From Leucobacter sp. wl10 (GTDB taxonomy: Bacteria; Actinomycetota; Actinomycetes; Actinomycetales; Microbacteriaceae): 40,874 nucleotides of DNA. The position numbers and the translations under genes were made by a program. Positions 19,416 to 28,223 of the stretch are shown in pieces. The notes beneath the pieces were generated by a model. The model ran no database searches, was not told where the DNA came from, and saw only the letters and a program-made list of their open reading frames with translations. The stretch lies in contig NZ_KZ983998.1 of the NCBI RefSeq assembly GCF_003569785.1, positions 1 through 40,874 on the forward strand. The letters are read 5' to 3'. How positions within the stretch are numbered: position 1 is the stretch's first letter; each line of letters opens with the position of its first letter.

Positions 19416-19421
19416 CGAGGC

Positions 19422-20948
19422 ATGGACACGTCACCGGACTCAGAACGCCCCGGCGCCCGCCCCGGCGGACCGCCGCCCGGCAGCGCCTTCTTCGCCTGGC
19501 TGCGCGACCTCGGCATCGTGCGCGGCTCGGATCGCTGGTTCGGCGGCGTGGCGGGCGGCATCGCGGCGAAGGCCGGCATCGACCCGCTCATCGTGCGCGG
19601 CGTCTTCGTGGTGCTGGCCTTGCTCGGCGGGCCGGGGCTGCTGATCTACCTGACCGGCTGGCTGCTGCTGCCGGACTCGCGGGGCCGCATCCACGTGGAG
19701 GACGTCTTTCGCGGCCGGGCGGAGACCTGGGTGCTCATCACCGCGATCGTGATCGCCGCCGCCGTGCTGCTTCCCGCCGTCCTCGGGATCCTGATCCCCG
19801 CCGCCACGGGGTTCCCCGTGTTCAGCGTGTGGAGCTGGGATGTCTGGGGCGCCATCGGAGTTCCCGGCTGGGTGACCGCCACGATCGCGTGGCTGTTCTG
19901 GATCGCGATCATCGCCGTCGCCGGCATCTGGCTGCGCCGCGTGATCCTGGACCGGGGCCGCGAGAAGAGCGGGCGTGCGGGCGAGGCGCCGTCCGGCGGA
20001 GCGGACGAACCGACCGTCGGCGGACCCTCCTCAGGAGCAGCGGGGTCGCCCGCCGCGGACGGACCCGGGCCCTCCGCGACGGACGACGACTCCGCGCAGC
20101 GCTTCTCCCAGCGGGCGAACGACTGGGGTCAGCGCGTCGGCGAGCGTGCGAACCGGTGGGGAGAGGAGGTCGGCCGTCAGGCGGACGAGTGGAGCGTGCG
20201 CTACGCCGAGCACCACGAGGCCCACAGGCTCGGCGCCGCCCAGACGATCCTCACCCTCGCGCTCGCGCTGCTCGCGGGCGGCCTCACCGGCTTCTGGGTG
20301 CTCGGTTTCGAGGCGGAGCCCGCCATCGCGAGCGTCGCATCCGCCCCCCTCGTCGCCGGCCTCGTCGCCGCCCTCGCCGTGCTCGCGCTCTCGCTGATCG
20401 TCGCGGGGGTGCGCGGACGGCACACGGGCTGGGTGGGCTTCCTCGCGGCGTGCGGCGTCTTCGCGCTGCTCATCGCGGTCGTGCTCCCCTGGGGCACTCG
20501 ATTCCAGCCGTTCGGCAACATGCGCGTCGACGGGCTGAGCAGCCCCGGCGCGGTCATCATCGGCGGCAACGCCGACGTCGACCTGCGCTCGCTCGACGCC
20601 AACCCGGGCGAGCGGGGCGACCTCGTGGTCTGGCAGCTCGCCGGCAACACGACGGTGACGCTGCCCGAATCGCGGCCCACCGCGGTGCGGGCACGGGTGC
20701 TCGCGGGCAACATCAGCGAGCGGGGCACCGAGCGCGACGGCGTGCGGCTCTCCGGTCCCTTCCTGCGCAACGACACGGGAGTGGGGCTGGATCGCGTCGA
20801 CGACGCCTTCGCAGACGACTCCGTGGTGCACGTCACGGTGTACCTGCTGGCGGGCAACGTCCGGGTCGAAGGGGCCCGGTCGAACGGGCCGGACGAATCG
20901 CTCGCCGAGAAGCAGCGGCGGAAGCTCGAACAGGAGATGGCACGATGA
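19422..20948 (+). CDS. PspC-domain membrane protein with LiaF-like C-terminal domain
   Basis: A 508-residue envelope protein. After a Pro/Gly-rich start the PspC domain (about 28-85: GSDRWFGGVAGGIAAKAGIDPLIVRG, then a membrane helix) is followed by two membrane segments (about 103-170) and a polar stretch with repeated RANDWGQRVGERANRWGEEVG. Three more membrane segments (about 270-360) precede a C-terminal beta-rich domain. This has the recurring pattern AVIIGGNADVDL, LAGNTTVTL and LAGNVRVEG, as in LiaF/DUF2154-type domains that inhibit LiaRS signalling. Divergent from the kinase-regulator pair, so a LiaF-like negative regulator or output of that pair is likely. ATGA overlap with the next gene indicates an operon. 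Confidence 0.85.
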   Translation: MDTSPDSERPGARPGGPPPGSAFFAWLRDLGIVRGSDRWFGGVAGGIAAKAGIDPLIVRGVFVVLALLGGPGLLIYLTGWLLLPDSRGRIHVEDVFRGRAETWVLITAIVIAAAVLLPAVLGILIPAATGFPVFSVWSWDVWGAIGVPGWVTATIAWLFWIAIIAVAGIWLRRVILDRGREKSGRAGEAPSGGADEPTVGGPSSGAAGSPAADGPGPSATDDDSAQRFSQRANDWGQRVGERANRWGEEVGRQADEWSVRYAEHHEAHRLGAAQTILTLALALLAGGLTGFWVLGFEAEPAIASVASAPLVAGLVAALAVLALSLIVAGVRGRHTGWVGFLAACGVFALLIAVVLPWGTRFQPFGNMRVDGLSSPGAVIIGGNADVDLRSLDANPGERGDLVVWQLAGNTTVTLPESRPTAVRARVLAGNISERGTERDGVRLSGPFLRNDTGVGLDRVDDAFADDSVVHVTVYLLAGNVRVEGARSNGPDESLAEKQRRKLEQEMAR

Positions 20949-21400
20949 GCACGAATCCCGAGACCCCGGACCCGCAGCGGCCGCAGACCTCCGACCGGAC
21001 GACCGGCCCGATCCCCCGCGAGCACCTCCCACACGATCCGACCGCGCCGATCCTCGGCGCACCGGCGACACCCGCGCCGTCCGCATCGTCCGCATCGGGA
21101 GCGCCCGCCCCGGAGCCGCCCGCCCCGGTGCCGCCCGCACCCGAGGCGCCGGCACCCGGGCCGCCCGCCGCCCCCGCACGGCGGCCCGGGACGGCGGGGT
21201 CGGCGGCGAGGCGCACCGGACCGCGGACGGGGCCGATCGTGTGGGGCGCGCTGATCCTCGCCTTCTGCGGCTACACCGTGCAACGCGCTTTCGGGGGCGA
21301 CGGACTCGACACGTCGTGGTGGATCGCCGCGACGGTGATCGGGCTGGGCCTCCTGCTGCTCGGGGTCGGCATCGCCGTGGTGATCCGCAACCGCCGCTGA
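20945..21400 (+). CDS. Small Pro/Ala-rich two-helix membrane protein
   Basis: A 151-residue protein with a long disordered N-terminal part (residues 1-95) made of Pro, Ala, Glu and Thr, including repeated PAPEPPAPVPPAPEAPAPGPP. Two closely spaced membrane helices follow (about 98-110 and 124-147: GPIVWGALILAFCGYTV and WWIAATVIGLGLLLLGVGIAVVI), ending in a basic RNRR. The family is not one I can name; similar small proteins accompany PspC/LiaF-like genes in actinobacteria. ATG overlaps the previous stop (ATGA), so the two are co-translated. The N-terminal part is probably cytoplasmic, given the basic residues on both flanks of the helices. Confidence 0.75.
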   Translation: MSTNPETPDPQRPQTSDRTTGPIPREHLPHDPTAPILGAPATPAPSASSASGAPAPEPPAPVPPAPEAPAPGPPAAPARRPGTAGSAARRTGPRTGPIVWGALILAFCGYTVQRAFGGDGLDTSWWIAATVIGLGLLLLGVGIAVVIRNRR

Positions 21401-21435
21401 GCCCGCATCGGCTCGCGACCCGGACCCCGCGCGCC

Positions 21436-22947
21436 CTACCCTTGAACGCGCGGGATCTCGCGCGTCTGCACGGCGATCCAGTGCAGCGGCACCTGAATGG
21501 CGACCCGGGTGCCGCCCCGCTCATCGGGCCCCCACGTAATGCTTCCGCCCAGCTCTCCCTCGACCAGCGTGCGCACGATCTGGGTTCCGAGCCCGTCCCC
21601 CACCGTGCCGCCGGGCAGCCCCGTTCCGGTGTCGATGACCTCGACCGCCAGCCGCTCATCGGTGCGGTCGGCCCGGATGAACACGTCTCCCTCCCGCCCC
21701 GCGAGGCCGTGCTCGACCGCGTTCGTGACGATCTCGGTGAGCGCGAGCGCGAGCGGCGTGGCGTACTCGGAGGGGAGCTCGCCGAAGACGCCCTCCTTGT
21801 GCGGGTGCACCGTGGTGCCGTGCAGGCTCGCGACCTCAGCCGCGAGCCCCAGCACACGATCGAAGACCACGTCGAAGTCGACGATCTGCGAGAGGCCGGT
21901 CGAGAGCGTGTCGTGCACGACGGCGATGGCCGCGACGCGGCGCATGGCCTGGCCGAGCACCTGCTTCGCCTCCTCGCTGCGGGCGCGGCGCGCCTGCACG
22001 CGCAGCAGCGAGGCCACGGTCTGCAGGTTGTTCTTGACGCGGTGGTGGATCTCCCGGATCGTCGCGTCCTTGGTGATGAGCTCCTGCGCCTGCTGGCGCA
22101 GCTCGGTGACGTCGCGCGTGAGCACCACTCCCCCGACCCTCGCGCCGTCGCGGATGACCGGGATCGAGCGCAGCGTCACCGTGCGCCCGCGCACGGTGAT
22201 CTCGACCCGCTTCGCGACCTTGCCCTGAGCGATGAGGGGCAGCGACTCGTTGGTGTCGAAGTGGCCCTTCATCAGCTCGGCGATGACCTCGGAGAAGTTC
22301 TCGCCCTCGATCTCGTCGCGGTACCCCAGCGTGGTGAAGGTGGTCTGCGTGTTGGGGCTCGCGAAGGTCGCGATGCCCTCGGGGTTCAGACGCACGAGCC
22401 CGTCCGAGGCACGGGGTGCTCCCTGCTCGCCGCCGCGGGAGCTCCCGGCCGAGGGGAAGAGGCCCTCCTGGACCATGGCGAAGAGGTCTTCGGAGACTTC
22501 GCGGAAGGCGGCGCCGATGCGGGACGCCTTCTGCGTATCGGCCACGCTCGTGTGCACGGTGACCACGGCGAAGGGGCCGTGCGCCGCGCCATCGCCGTCC
22601 ATGCGGCTCACGGAATATGCCGCGAGACGCATGGGATTCTCCTCGTACCACGCGGGCGAGGTCGAGACGACCGGCCGGCCGGTCTCCATGGCCTCGTCGA
22701 CCAGTTCGCGCCAGTCCTCGCGCAGGAAGTCGCCGATCACATCGCGGTAGAAGAGCGTCACCGATCCCGCGGGGCGGCTATGAGCGACGGCCAGGTAGCC
22801 GCCGTCGCCGGCCGGCACCCACAGTACGACATCGCTGAGCGCCAGATCGGCCATCAGCTGCCAGTCGAGCGCGAGCAACTCCAGCCACTCGATCTCCTCC
22901 TCGTCCAGAGTCGAGTACTTCGTCGCCAGATTACGCAGAGTCGCCAT
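21436..22947 (-). CDS. pdtaS: PdtaS-like cytosolic sensor histidine kinase
   Basis: A 503-residue soluble kinase with no membrane segment. It has a GAF-like N-terminal domain (about 20-150), a PAS domain (about 180-285), a HisKA_2 box ATIREIHHRVKNNLQTVASLLRVQ with the phospho-acceptor His at about 302, and an ATPase domain with EIVTNAVEHG, DTGTGLPGG and GLGTQIVRTL. This order and the HHRVKNN motif are diagnostic of PdtaS of actinobacteria, which phosphorylates the RNA-binding antiterminator PdtaR; in mycobacteria the system responds to metals and nutrients. No pdtaR gene lies in the window. The start ATG is supported by TAGGCT 6 nt ahead. Convergent with the small membrane-protein gene (35 nt gap). 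Confidence 0.93.
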   Translation of the reverse strand: MATLRNLATKYSTLDEEEIEWLELLALDWQLMADLALSDVVLWVPAGDGGYLAVAHSRPAGSVTLFYRDVIGDFLREDWRELVDEAMETGRPVVSTSPAWYEENPMRLAAYSVSRMDGDGAAHGPFAVVTVHTSVADTQKASRIGAAFREVSEDLFAMVQEGLFPSAGSSRGGEQGAPRASDGLVRLNPEGIATFASPNTQTTFTTLGYRDEIEGENFSEVIAELMKGHFDTNESLPLIAQGKVAKRVEITVRGRTVTLRSIPVIRDGARVGGVVLTRDVTELRQQAQELITKDATIREIHHRVKNNLQTVASLLRVQARRARSEEAKQVLGQAMRRVAAIAVVHDTLSTGLSQIVDFDVVFDRVLGLAAEVASLHGTTVHPHKEGVFGELPSEYATPLALALTEIVTNAVEHGLAGREGDVFIRADRTDERLAVEVIDTGTGLPGGTVGDGLGTQIVRTLVEGELGGSITWGPDERGGTRVAIQVPLHWIAVQTREIPRVQG

Positions 22948-22953
22948 CGTTCA

Positions 22954-22959
22954 AGCCTA
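22954..22959 (-). promoter_or_regulatory. -10 box (TAGGCT) of pdtaS, leaderless
   Basis: Read on the minus strand, TAGGCT lies exactly 6 nt before the ATG at 22947. Confidence 0.55.
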
Positions 22960-23034
22960 GATGATCCGCCCCGCGCGGCCGCCTCGCGCCGCTTCGGGGG
23001 GACGCACCAAAATAGACCAGATCATAATCGTCCC

Positions 23035-23065
23035 TTGACGCTAAACAAGAATAGTTTCTTATGGT
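23035..23065 (+). promoter_or_regulatory. Candidate promoter of the DUF6459-like gene
   Basis: TTGACG (23035-23040) is followed after 19 nt by TATGGT (23060-23065) inside an unusually AT-rich patch (about 23009-23070). The spacing is long, so the -10 choice is uncertain. The implied leader is about 65 nt and ends in GGAAGGAA before the ATG. Confidence 0.4.
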
Positions 23066-23137
23066 TATCGCACATGTCCCGCCAAGCTGCAACGCAAGAC
23101 GACGTGCGACGCCGCTTCATCCCCGGAAGGAACCGCC

Positions 23138-23653
23138 ATGCCCTCCGCCGCAGTGAGCCGCGCCCCGATCGCGCCCGGCAACGCCCCCGCCGCCGGCTGT
23201 GCCGACCGGTCGGCCCCCGAGCCCTCGTCGACGGGCCTCCCCCACCTGCGAGTTGTTCCGCACCCCGACCGCTACCTCGATCTGGCGGCCTTCGACACCG
23301 GGACGGGGACCGACATCCCCGGGCCGTCGACGGCGACCATTCAGAAGCTCGCGCTCTACGCGTTCGAGGTGCTCGAGGGTTCGCGCTCGATCGCTCAGCT
23401 CGGCGGCTGGATCACGCGCGAAGTGGCGAGCGCGCTCCTCGAGAGGCGCGCGGTCCGCACCGAGCGGCGCACCCTGTACCGGGACGCGCGGCGGGTGGTC
23501 GCCTGCCCGGGCCCGGCGCACATCGACCGGCCGCTGCCCCACATTCTCGAGGCCACGGTCGTGCTCTACGCGGAGCCCCGCTCGCGGTCGGTGGCGCTGC
23601 GGTTCGAGCACAGCGGCGATCGCTGGCGGGCGACCGACCTCACCGTTCTGTAG
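23138..23653 (+). CDS. Conserved actinobacterial hypothetical protein (DUF6459/Rv3-type)
   Basis: A 171-residue protein of unknown function. The first ~60 residues are Pro/Ala-rich and probably disordered. The rest folds as a small alpha/beta unit: TIQKLALYAFEVLEGSRSIAQLGGWITREVASALLERR (long helices), then strands around [37 protein letters not shown]. The helix motif ..EVLEGSRS..QLGGW and the C-terminal EATVVL.. match the hypothetical proteins found near secA in many actinobacteria, here taken as DUF6459 with moderate certainty. The ATG has GGAAGGAA 6 nt upstream. Its last 14 nt overlap the end of the convergent rlmB. Confidence 0.65.
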   Translation: MPSAAVSRAPIAPGNAPAAGCADRSAPEPSSTGLPHLRVVPHPDRYLDLAAFDTGTGTDIPGPSTATIQKLALYAFEVLEGSRSIAQLGGWITREVASALLERRAVRTERRTLYRDARRVVACPGPAHIDRPLPHILEATVVLYAEPRSRSVALRFEHSGDRWRATDLTVL

Positions 23654-24641
23654 CCGCGCGGATCCTCGACACCTCGTAGAGCGCCACGCTCGCGGCGATG
23701 CCCGCGTTCAGCGACTCGGTCGCCGACGAGATCGGGATCGAGACCACCGCATCGCAGTGCTCCGTGACGAGCCGGGAGAGCCCCTTGCCCTCACTGCCGA
23801 CCACGAGCACGAGCGGCCGGTCGGCCAGTTCGAGGCCCGGCAGCGCCACGTCTCCGTCGCCGTCCAGCCCCACCACGAACATCCCCTGCTTCTTGAGCTC
23901 TTTGAGCGTCTGGGTGAGGTTCGAGGCCATCGCGACGGGGATCCGCGCCGCGGCTCCCGCCGACGTCTTCCACGCGGCGGAGTTGAGCCCCGCCGAGCGG
24001 CGCTGCGGAATGATCACGCCCTGACCGCCGAACGCCGCGACCGAGCGGATGATCGCGCCGAGATTGCGCGGATCGGTGACGCCGTCGAGCGCGACGACCA
24101 GCGGCAGCTGATCCCGATCGATGATCTCGTCGACCATGTCGAGCGGATGCGCGTACTCGATGGGCGGCACCTTGAGCACGACGCCCTGGTGCACGGTGTC
24201 CCGGTCGGTCATGCGATCCATCTCGGGCCGCATGACCTCGAGCACCGGCACGCCGCGATTGGTCGCGAGGCGCAGGATCTCGCGCACGCGGTCGTCCATC
24301 TCGATCCGAGCGGCGATGTAGAGCGCGGTCGCGGGAATGCGCGTGCGCAGCGCCTCGAGCACGGCGTTGCGCCCGGTGACGAGCTCGCCCTCGTCCTTCT
24401 TCGCGCCGCCGCGCCCGCCGCGCTCGGGGGTGCGACCGGAGCTCGCCGCGTGGCGCTGCTTGGCGGCCTCGTAGCGCTCGCGCGCCTTCTTCGCCTTGTG
24501 CGCGGGGTGGTACTCGCGATCCTCGGCCTTGGGCGTGGGGCCGCGGCCCTCGAGCGCCTGGCGCCCCTGGCCGCCCGATCCGACGGCCCGGCCGAGGCCC
24601 CTCTTCCGGACCGCGCCGGCGCGGCTCTTCTTGGTACTCAT
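23640..24641 (-). CDS. rlmB: 23S rRNA (guanosine-2'-O-)-methyltransferase RlmB-like (TrmH/SpoU)
   Basis: A 333-residue SPOUT methyltransferase that would 2'-O-methylate a guanosine of 23S rRNA (G2251 in E. coli) using S-adenosylmethionine. A basic, disordered N-terminal region (about 1-85) precedes the substrate-binding domain (starts [14 protein letters not shown]) and the knotted catalytic domain with motif 1 [17 protein letters not shown], motif 2 [11 protein letters not shown] and motif 3 [22 protein letters not shown]. The ATG at 24641 overlaps the cysS stop (ATGA), the usual cysS-rlmB pair of actinobacteria, and frames running further upstream belong to cysS. Substrate assignment is by family; a tRNA-modifying relative is possible. 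Confidence 0.92.
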   Translation of the reverse strand: MSTKKSRAGAVRKRGLGRAVGSGGQGRQALEGRGPTPKAEDREYHPAHKAKKARERYEAAKQRHAASSGRTPERGGRGGAKKDEGELVTGRNAVLEALRTRIPATALYIAARIEMDDRVREILRLATNRGVPVLEVMRPEMDRMTDRDTVHQGVVLKVPPIEYAHPLDMVDEIIDRDQLPLVVALDGVTDPRNLGAIIRSVAAFGGQGVIIPQRRSAGLNSAAWKTSAGAAARIPVAMASNLTQTLKELKKQGMFVVGLDGDGDVALPGLELADRPLVLVVGSEGKGLSRLVTEHCDAVVSIPISSATESLNAGIAASVALYEVSRIRAATER

Positions 24642-26092
24642 GACAGACTCCAGCGGGTTCCGTTCGGGGTGTCTTCCAGGGCGATTCCCGCGGCCTGCAG
24701 CCGGTCGCGGATCGCATCGCTCGTGGCGAAGTCCCTGTTCGCGCGAGCGTCGCGGCGCTGCTCGAGGAGCGCGTCGACGAGCGCGTCGAGGGCACTGCGG
24801 GCGGCATCGTCGGCGGTTCCGGATCCCGCGACCCACCCGGGATCACTCGGGTTCAGTCCGAGCACGTCGAGCATGATGCTCACCTGCGCCACGATCTCGG
24901 CGGCGGCGAACTCGTCACCGTCGGCGTCGAGCAGCGCATTGCCCTCGCGCACCTTGCCGTGCAGCACCGCGAGCGCCTGCGGAATCCCGAAATCGTCGTT
25001 CATCGCCTCGACGAACGCCTCGGGGAGTCGCTCGAGTCGTTCGCGCCAGTCGTACGAGATCACCACCGGCAGAGCCCGTTCTCCAGCTCTCCCCAGGAAA
25101 CCCTCGATCCTGCCGAACGCGGCCTCGGCCTCGGAGAGCGAGGTCTCCGAGTACTCGAGCACCGAGCGGTAGTGCGCCGACCCGAGGAAGTAGCGCAGCA
25201 CGATCGGCCTCGCAGTCCCCAGCAGCTCCGAGGCGAACAGCGAGTTGCCGAGCGACTTCGACATCTTCTGCCCGCCGGTGTTGACGAGACCGTTGTGGAT
25301 CCAGTGCCTCGCGAAGCCGAGACCGGCCGCGCTCGACTGCGCGAGCTCGTTCTCGTGATGCGGGAAGCGCAGGTCGAGCCCGCCGCCGTGGATGTCGAAC
25401 TCCTCGCCCAGATAGCGGGTGGCCATGGCCGAGCACTCGACGTGCCAGCCGGGACGGCCCCGGCCCCACGGCGACGGCCACGACGCCGAGGCCGGCTCGT
25501 GGTCGCGGTGCGCCTTCCACAGCGCGAAGTCGCGCGGATCCCGCTTGCCCACGGGCTCCGAGTCGGCCGCGTCCTCCATCTGGTCGCGTCGCTGGCGGGT
25601 CAGCTCCCCGTACGCGGGCCAGCTGCCCGTGTCGAAGTAGACGCTCGCCGAGCCGTCGTCCGCCGGGTAGGCGTGGTCCCGCTCGAGGAGGCGCTCGATG
25701 AGCGCCACCATCTCGGCGATGTTCGCCGTGGCGCGCGGCTCGTACGTGGGCGGCAGCACGCCCAGCGCGTCGTATGCGGCGGTGAACTCGCGCTCGACCC
25801 GATAGGCGAGCGCCCACCACTGCTCCGTCGATCCCGAGTCCCGCTGCGCCGCACGGGAGTGGTCGAGGATCTTGTCGTCGATGTCGGTGACGTTGCGGAT
25901 GAGGGTCACCTCGTGGCCGGTCGCCTCGAACCAGCGGCGCATCTGGTCGTACACGAGCGCGCTGCGCAGGTGCCCGATGTGCGGGGCCGACTGCACGGTC
26001 GGGCCGCACACGTACATGCCGACCCGGCCGGGCTCGCGCGGCTCGAAGTCGACGACTTCCTGCGCGCGCGAATCGTAGATGCGTTGCTTCAC
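24638..26092 (-). CDS. cysS: Cysteinyl-tRNA synthetase
   Basis: A 484-residue class I synthetase charging tRNA-Cys. The HIGH motif is in [14 protein letters not shown] (near residue 36) and the KMSKS loop in [12 protein letters not shown]. Zinc-binding residues are seen in [15 protein letters not shown] and FPHHENE, and the helical C-terminal domain ends with [28 protein letters not shown]. Length fits the family (460-490). MshC, the mycothiol ligase paralogue, is shorter (about 410) and has different C-terminal features, so cysS is the better call. The GTG at 26092 is supported by TAGGCT 6 nt ahead. Translationally coupled to rlmB. Confidence 0.96.
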   Translation of the reverse strand: MKQRIYDSRAQEVVDFEPREPGRVGMYVCGPTVQSAPHIGHLRSALVYDQMRRWFEATGHEVTLIRNVTDIDDKILDHSRAAQRDSGSTEQWWALAYRVEREFTAAYDALGVLPPTYEPRATANIAEMVALIERLLERDHAYPADDGSASVYFDTGSWPAYGELTRQRRDQMEDAADSEPVGKRDPRDFALWKAHRDHEPASASWPSPWGRGRPGWHVECSAMATRYLGEEFDIHGGGLDLRFPHHENELAQSSAAGLGFARHWIHNGLVNTGGQKMSKSLGNSLFASELLGTARPIVLRYFLGSAHYRSVLEYSETSLSEAEAAFGRIEGFLGRAGERALPVVISYDWRERLERLPEAFVEAMNDDFGIPQALAVLHGKVREGNALLDADGDEFAAAEIVAQVSIMLDVLGLNPSDPGWVAGSGTADDAARSALDALVDALLEQRRDARANRDFATSDAIRDRLQAAGIALEDTPNGTRWSLS

Positions 26093-26098
26093 CCTACA

Positions 26099-26104
26099 AG
26101 CCTA
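26099..26104 (-). promoter_or_regulatory. -10 box (TAGGCT) of cysS, leaderless
   Basis: On the minus strand TAGGCT is exactly 6 nt before the GTG at 26092. Confidence 0.55.
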
Positions 26105-26170
26105 CCCGCCGGAGGTCGGACGCCGAGCCGTTGGCGTCGCGCCGACGAGCGGTCGAAGGAGTCGTTCGGC

Positions 26171-26812
26171 TCAGTCGGTCGACCCGCTGAGGAAGAACTG
26201 CACGTGCTTAGCGATGCTCACCGCGTGATCGCCGAAGCGCTCGTGGTAGCGGCTGGCGAGCGTCGCGTCGACGGCTCCCATGGGGTTGTCGGCGAGCTTG
26301 TCGCTCAGCACCTTCTCGAACACCTTGGCGTGCAGCTCGTCGAGGTCGTCGTCGAGGTCGCGCACCTCGTCGATCAGCGCCGCGTCCTGGGTGCGCAGCA
26401 GTTCGACGATCTTGCTCGCCATCTCGACGTCGAGAGCGCCCATGCGCACGAAGATCTTCTTGAGCCCCTTCGGGATCGCGCTCTCCGGGTAGCGGTAGCG
26501 GGCCAGCTGAGCGATGTGCTGCGCGAGATCGCCCATGCGCTCGAGCGAGGCGCTCATGCGCAGCGCACCCACCATCAGGCGGAGATCGGAGGCGACGGGC
26601 TGCTGGCGCGCGAGGATGTCGATGGTGAGCTGGTCGAGCTCGGCCGTCTGCTCCTCGATCTCATCCGACCCGTCGAACACGCGCTCCGCGACGGAGACGT
26701 CCGAGTTGCCGAAGGCCGTCGTCGCGTTCTCGATGGCCTCCTCGACGAGTTCGGCAATCTTCACCAGGCGCTCCTGCACCTCGTGCAGCGACTGCTGAAA
26801 GACCTCACGCAT
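26171..26812 (-). CDS. phoU: Phosphate transport/signalling regulator PhoU
   Basis: A 213-residue all-helical protein with two PhoU repeats of three helices. The family motifs ENATTAFGNSDVSVAERV, ASDLRLMVGALRMSASLERMGDLAQHIAQLA and DATLASRYHERFGDHAVSIAKHV carry the E..R.GD metal-binding patterns. PhoU links the Pst transporter to the histidine kinase and damps the phosphate-starvation response. The ATG at 26812 is preferred because AGAGGAAA lies just upstream; the open frame continues 5' but without family similarity. Divergent from senX3-regX3, the usual actinobacterial arrangement, with a PHO-box-like array between them. Confidence 0.95.
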   Translation of the reverse strand: MREVFQQSLHEVQERLVKIAELVEEAIENATTAFGNSDVSVAERVFDGSDEIEEQTAELDQLTIDILARQQPVASDLRLMVGALRMSASLERMGDLAQHIAQLARYRYPESAIPKGLKKIFVRMGALDVEMASKIVELLRTQDAALIDEVRDLDDDLDELHAKVFEKVLSDKLADNPMGAVDATLASRYHERFGDHAVSIAKHVQFFLSGSTD

Positions 26813-26891
26813 GCGCTTTCCTCTCTGGTTCTGGTGTGTCGACGCACCGGCACGGGTGCCGACACGCACCTCAATCAGTCTGTGCGGCCTC

Positions 26892-26931
26892 GGTGAACCG
26901 GGCAGCACCGACAGGTGAACAACAGTTGAAC
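26892..26931. promoter_or_regulatory. PHO-box-like array of 11-nt repeats between phoU and senX3
   Basis: GGTGAAC at 26892, a degenerate unit at 26903, GGTGAAC at 26914 and GTTGAAC at 26925 sit at exact 11-nt steps. On the minus strand they read GTTCACC/GTTCAAC, the core of the actinobacterial PhoP/RegX3 PHO box. The array ends about 29 nt before the senX3 -10 box, suited to autoregulation and to control of phoU. Confidence 0.7.
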
Positions 26932-26959
26932 TCTACTCTTCGCGCGAGACCCGCCCCTC

Positions 26960-26965
26960 TACGAT
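26960..26965 (+). promoter_or_regulatory. -10 box (TACGAT) of senX3, leaderless
   Basis: TACGAT ends 7 nt before the ATG at 26973. An earlier in-frame ATG at 26964 overlaps this box and is therefore not preferred. Confidence 0.5.
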
Positions 26966-26972
26966 GAGAGGC

Positions 26973-28223
26973 ATGGATCCGACTCTGCTCGTTCTCGCTT
27001 CGGCGGGGCTCGGCGTACTGGTCGGAGCGGGCACCGCGCTCGCGATTCAGGGCGCGCGCCGAGCGGGCGTGCGCCGAGCGGCGGAGATGCGCCCCGAGCT
27101 GCCCGAGGTGGCCACGGCGATCCTCGACGAGATCGACATCTTCGCGGTGATCCTCGATTCCTCGCTCGCCCCCGTGTATGCGAATCCGACCGCGCGCCAG
27201 GAGCGCCACATCAGCGACGACGAGATCCATGACGCGGCGTTCCTCAGCCGCGCGCGCCGGGTGATGTCCACCGGCGTGCCCGACACGCACGAACCGGACC
27301 CGGGCGACCCCTCCGACACGGTCAAGATCCATATCGTGCGCCTGCAGCGGCGCTTCGTCGTGATCCTCGCCGAGGATCTGGGCGAGGAACAGCGGGTGAA
27401 CACGATGCGTCGCGACTTCATCGCGAACGTCAGCCACGAGCTGAAGACGCCGATCGCCGCCATCGGCCTCCTCGCCGAGGCCGTGCAGCAGGCGGCCGAC
27501 GACCCGGGCCTCGTGCGCGACTTCTCGAAGAGCTTGGTCAAGGAGTCGCGGCGACTCGGCGAGCTGTCGCGGGACATCATCCAGCTCTCGGAGGCGCAGT
27601 CCGCGCTGCGGCCCGAGGATCGCGAGGCGGTCTCGCTGCGGGACCTGGTGCGCGGCGAGGTGGAGTCGCACCGCTCCTTCGCCACCCAGCACGGCGTCGA
27701 GCTCGTGGTCACGGACGCCTCCGAGCTGGGCCGGGAGGCGATGATCCTCGGCCGCCCCACCTCGCTCGGCTCGGCGATCGCGAACCTGCTCAGCAACGCG
27801 ATCCGGCACTCCCCCGAGGGCGGGCGCGTGGGCGTGGGCATGTCGTTCGAGCGCAAGAGCTTCGTGGTGACCGTCACCGACCAGGGCGAGGGCATCGCCC
27901 CCGAGCACCTGGCGCGCGTCTTCGAGCGCTTCTACCGCGTCGACGGCGCGCGCACTCGCGGCGAGGGCGGCACGGGCCTCGGCCTCAGCATCGCCCGCCA
28001 CACCATGCGCGCCCACGGCGGCGACGTCGATGTCTGGTCGCAACCGGGCATCGGCTCCAGCTTCACGCTCACCTTCCCGCTCTCCGAGACCCCGGGACCG
28101 TCCAAGAGCGCGAAACGAGCCAAGAAGGCGCGCCGGACCGCGCGGGTGAGCGGCGACACCTCGGCGCAGGCCCGACAGACGCCGGAACGGCAGGCGCCGG
28201 AACCCCAGAAGGGAGCCCAGTAG
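26973..28223 (+). CDS. senX3: Phosphate-responsive sensor histidine kinase (SenX3/PhoR-type)
   Basis: A 416-residue membrane kinase. A single N-terminal membrane helix (about 5-27) is followed by a PAS-like sensor region (about 45-135), the HisKA box FIANVSHELKTPIAAIGLL with His155, and an ATPase domain with the N box NLLSNAIRHSPEGG, DQGEGIAPEHL and GGTGLGLSIARH. A basic Lys/Arg/Ala tail (about 375-416) is unusual and may be disordered. Mycobacterial SenX3 has two membrane segments; here one is clear. Its stop overlaps the start of the response regulator by one base. With phoU divergent and the PHO-box array upstream, a role in phosphate sensing is strongly supported. Confidence 0.93.
   Translation: MDPTLLVLASAGLGVLVGAGTALAIQGARRAGVRRAAEMRPELPEVATAILDEIDIFAVILDSSLAPVYANPTARQERHISDDEIHDAAFLSRARRVMSTGVPDTHEPDPGDPSDTVKIHIVRLQRRFVVILAEDLGEEQRVNTMRRDFIANVSHELKTPIAAIGLLAEAVQQAADDPGLVRDFSKSLVKESRRLGELSRDIIQLSEAQSALRPEDREAVSLRDLVRGEVESHRSFATQHGVELVVTDASELGREAMILGRPTSLGSAIANLLSNAIRHSPEGGRVGVGMSFERKSFVVTVTDQGEGIAPEHLARVFERFYRVDGARTRGEGGTGLGLSIARHTMRAHGGDVDVWSQPGIGSSFTLTFPLSETPGPSKSAKRAKKARRTARVSGDTSAQARQTPERQAPEPQKGAQ

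Noticed and set aside
22948..23137. A whiB gene between pdtaS and the next gene, as in mycobacteria
   Set aside because: The 190-nt interval is too short and contains no frame with four conserved Cys residues.
24638..26092. cysS as mycothiol ligase mshC
   Set aside because: Length of 484 residues and the full CysRS C-terminal domain, with rlmB overlapping downstream, favour cysS.
26101..26170. phoU terminator hairpin (GACGCC...GGCGTC)
   Set aside because: Only 6 bp with an 8-nt loop and no U-run; too weak to call.
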